Assembly: GCA_964619555.1 (NCBI GenBank) | Contig: CAZUDV010000003.1 | Location: 263,822-327,821, forward strand | DNA: 64,000 nucleotides | From: JAGOPY01 sp964619555 | Lineage (GTDB): Bacteria; Bacteroidota; Bacteroidia; Bacteroidales; JAGOPY01 | Direction of reading: 5' to 3' | In this document: in pieces, positions 63,873 to 64,000 of the stretch | Position numbering within the stretch: the stretch's first letter is position 1 | Layout of the letters: each line of letters begins with the position of its first letter | Position numbers and translations under genes: made by a program | The notes under the pieces: generated by a model | Told to the model about the DNA's origin: nothing | The model's input: the letters and a program-made list of their open reading frames with translations, nothing else | The model's database searches: none

Positions 63873-64000
63873 GCGAACTGGGAACTGGGAACTGCCAACT
63901 GGGAACTGGGAACTGCCAACTGGGAACTGCGAACTGCCAACTGGGAACTGCGAACTGCCAACTGCGAACTGCCAACTGCGAACTGCCAACTGCGAACTGC
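63873..64000. repeat. Heptamer array, AACTGCC/GGG/GCG type, continues past the window
   Basis: Eighteen seven-base units (GCGAACT, GGGAACT, GCCAACT) run from 63873 to the window end. All share AACT, with three variable bases. The same family occurs at 54084-54180; the full length is unknown. Confidence 0.95.

Noticed and set aside
63593..63989. Open frames across the end-of-window repeats on the minus strand
   Set aside because: They only translate the heptamer and 14-bp arrays in several frames into repetitive peptides (WQFAVPS type). The unit length keeps all frames open, so length is not evidence of coding.
1..64000. rRNA, tRNA, transposase or phage genes
   Set aside because: I saw no conserved RNA motif, integrase or transposase-like translation in any gap.

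Overview
This window is bacterial and almost certainly from a Bacteroidota chromosome, most likely a Bacteroidales-like anaerobe. Four lines of evidence agree. Several secreted proteins end in type IX secretion (T9SS) C-terminal domains, one of them a gliding-motility-type (type B) domain. Many genes are preceded by the Bacteroidota -7 promoter element TAnnTTTG. Families restricted to or typical of the phylum are present (DUF5606, DUF4783). A complete Rnf complex and a dihydroorotate dehydrogenase 1B pair (PyrK/PyrD) point to anaerobic, ferredoxin/NAD-based metabolism. Coding density is high. I found no rRNA, tRNA, CRISPR array, transposase, integrase or phage gene, and no gene-free stretch over 300 bases.

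Layout. 1-5.7 kb: the end of a giant repeat protein cut by the window edge, a cysteine-desulfurase-like enzyme and a membrane metallophosphoesterase. 5.9-13.6 kb: a secreted glycan-active island (T9SS BNR protein, GH2 beta-mannosidase lipoprotein, PD40 lipoprotein, GH33-type sialidase) with a small membrane ORF and a decayed FMN-binding remnant. 13.8-15.3 kb: a CrtI-like FAD oxidoreductase. 15.3-20.7 kb: a minus-strand operon (DUF1080, DoxX, Gfo/Idh/MocA, sugar isomerase-like TIM barrel, second Gfo/Idh/MocA) that looks like an oxidation/elimination route for glycosides, mostly exported. 20.8-31.5 kb: a membrane spermidine-synthase-like protein, TypA, an AmrS-type radical SAM protein, PurB, an MsbA-like ABC exporter, DUF5606, PyrK and PyrD. 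31.5-36.4 kb: a TM2 gene broken by an in-frame stop, DUF2752, MurB, two glycosyltransferases and an FtsE-like ATPase. 36.5-41.5 kb: rnfBCDGEA. 41.8-47.8 kb: a T9SS protein, rseC, a C25 (gingipain-like) peptidase without a sorting domain, and an SDR. 47.9-54.1 kb: DUF4783, NadC, a BrkB/YihY protein, a T9SS type B protein and GpsA. 54.2-63.8 kb: AlaS, an M23 peptidase, a MerR regulator, an HldD-like epimerase and two tandem trypsin-like T9SS proteases. The window ends inside a heptamer repeat array.

The most unusual signals are non-coding. Heptanucleotide arrays with an AACT core occur at three places (near 18.8, 54.1 and 63.9 kb). A 14-bp array lies beside the last one. A perfect hairpin sits at the predicted transcription start of the rnf operon, next to a nested hairpin. 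The TM2 gene carries a single in-frame stop. The best candidate for a less-described enzymatic system is the Tat/Sec-exported Gfo-TIM-DUF1080-DoxX operon.
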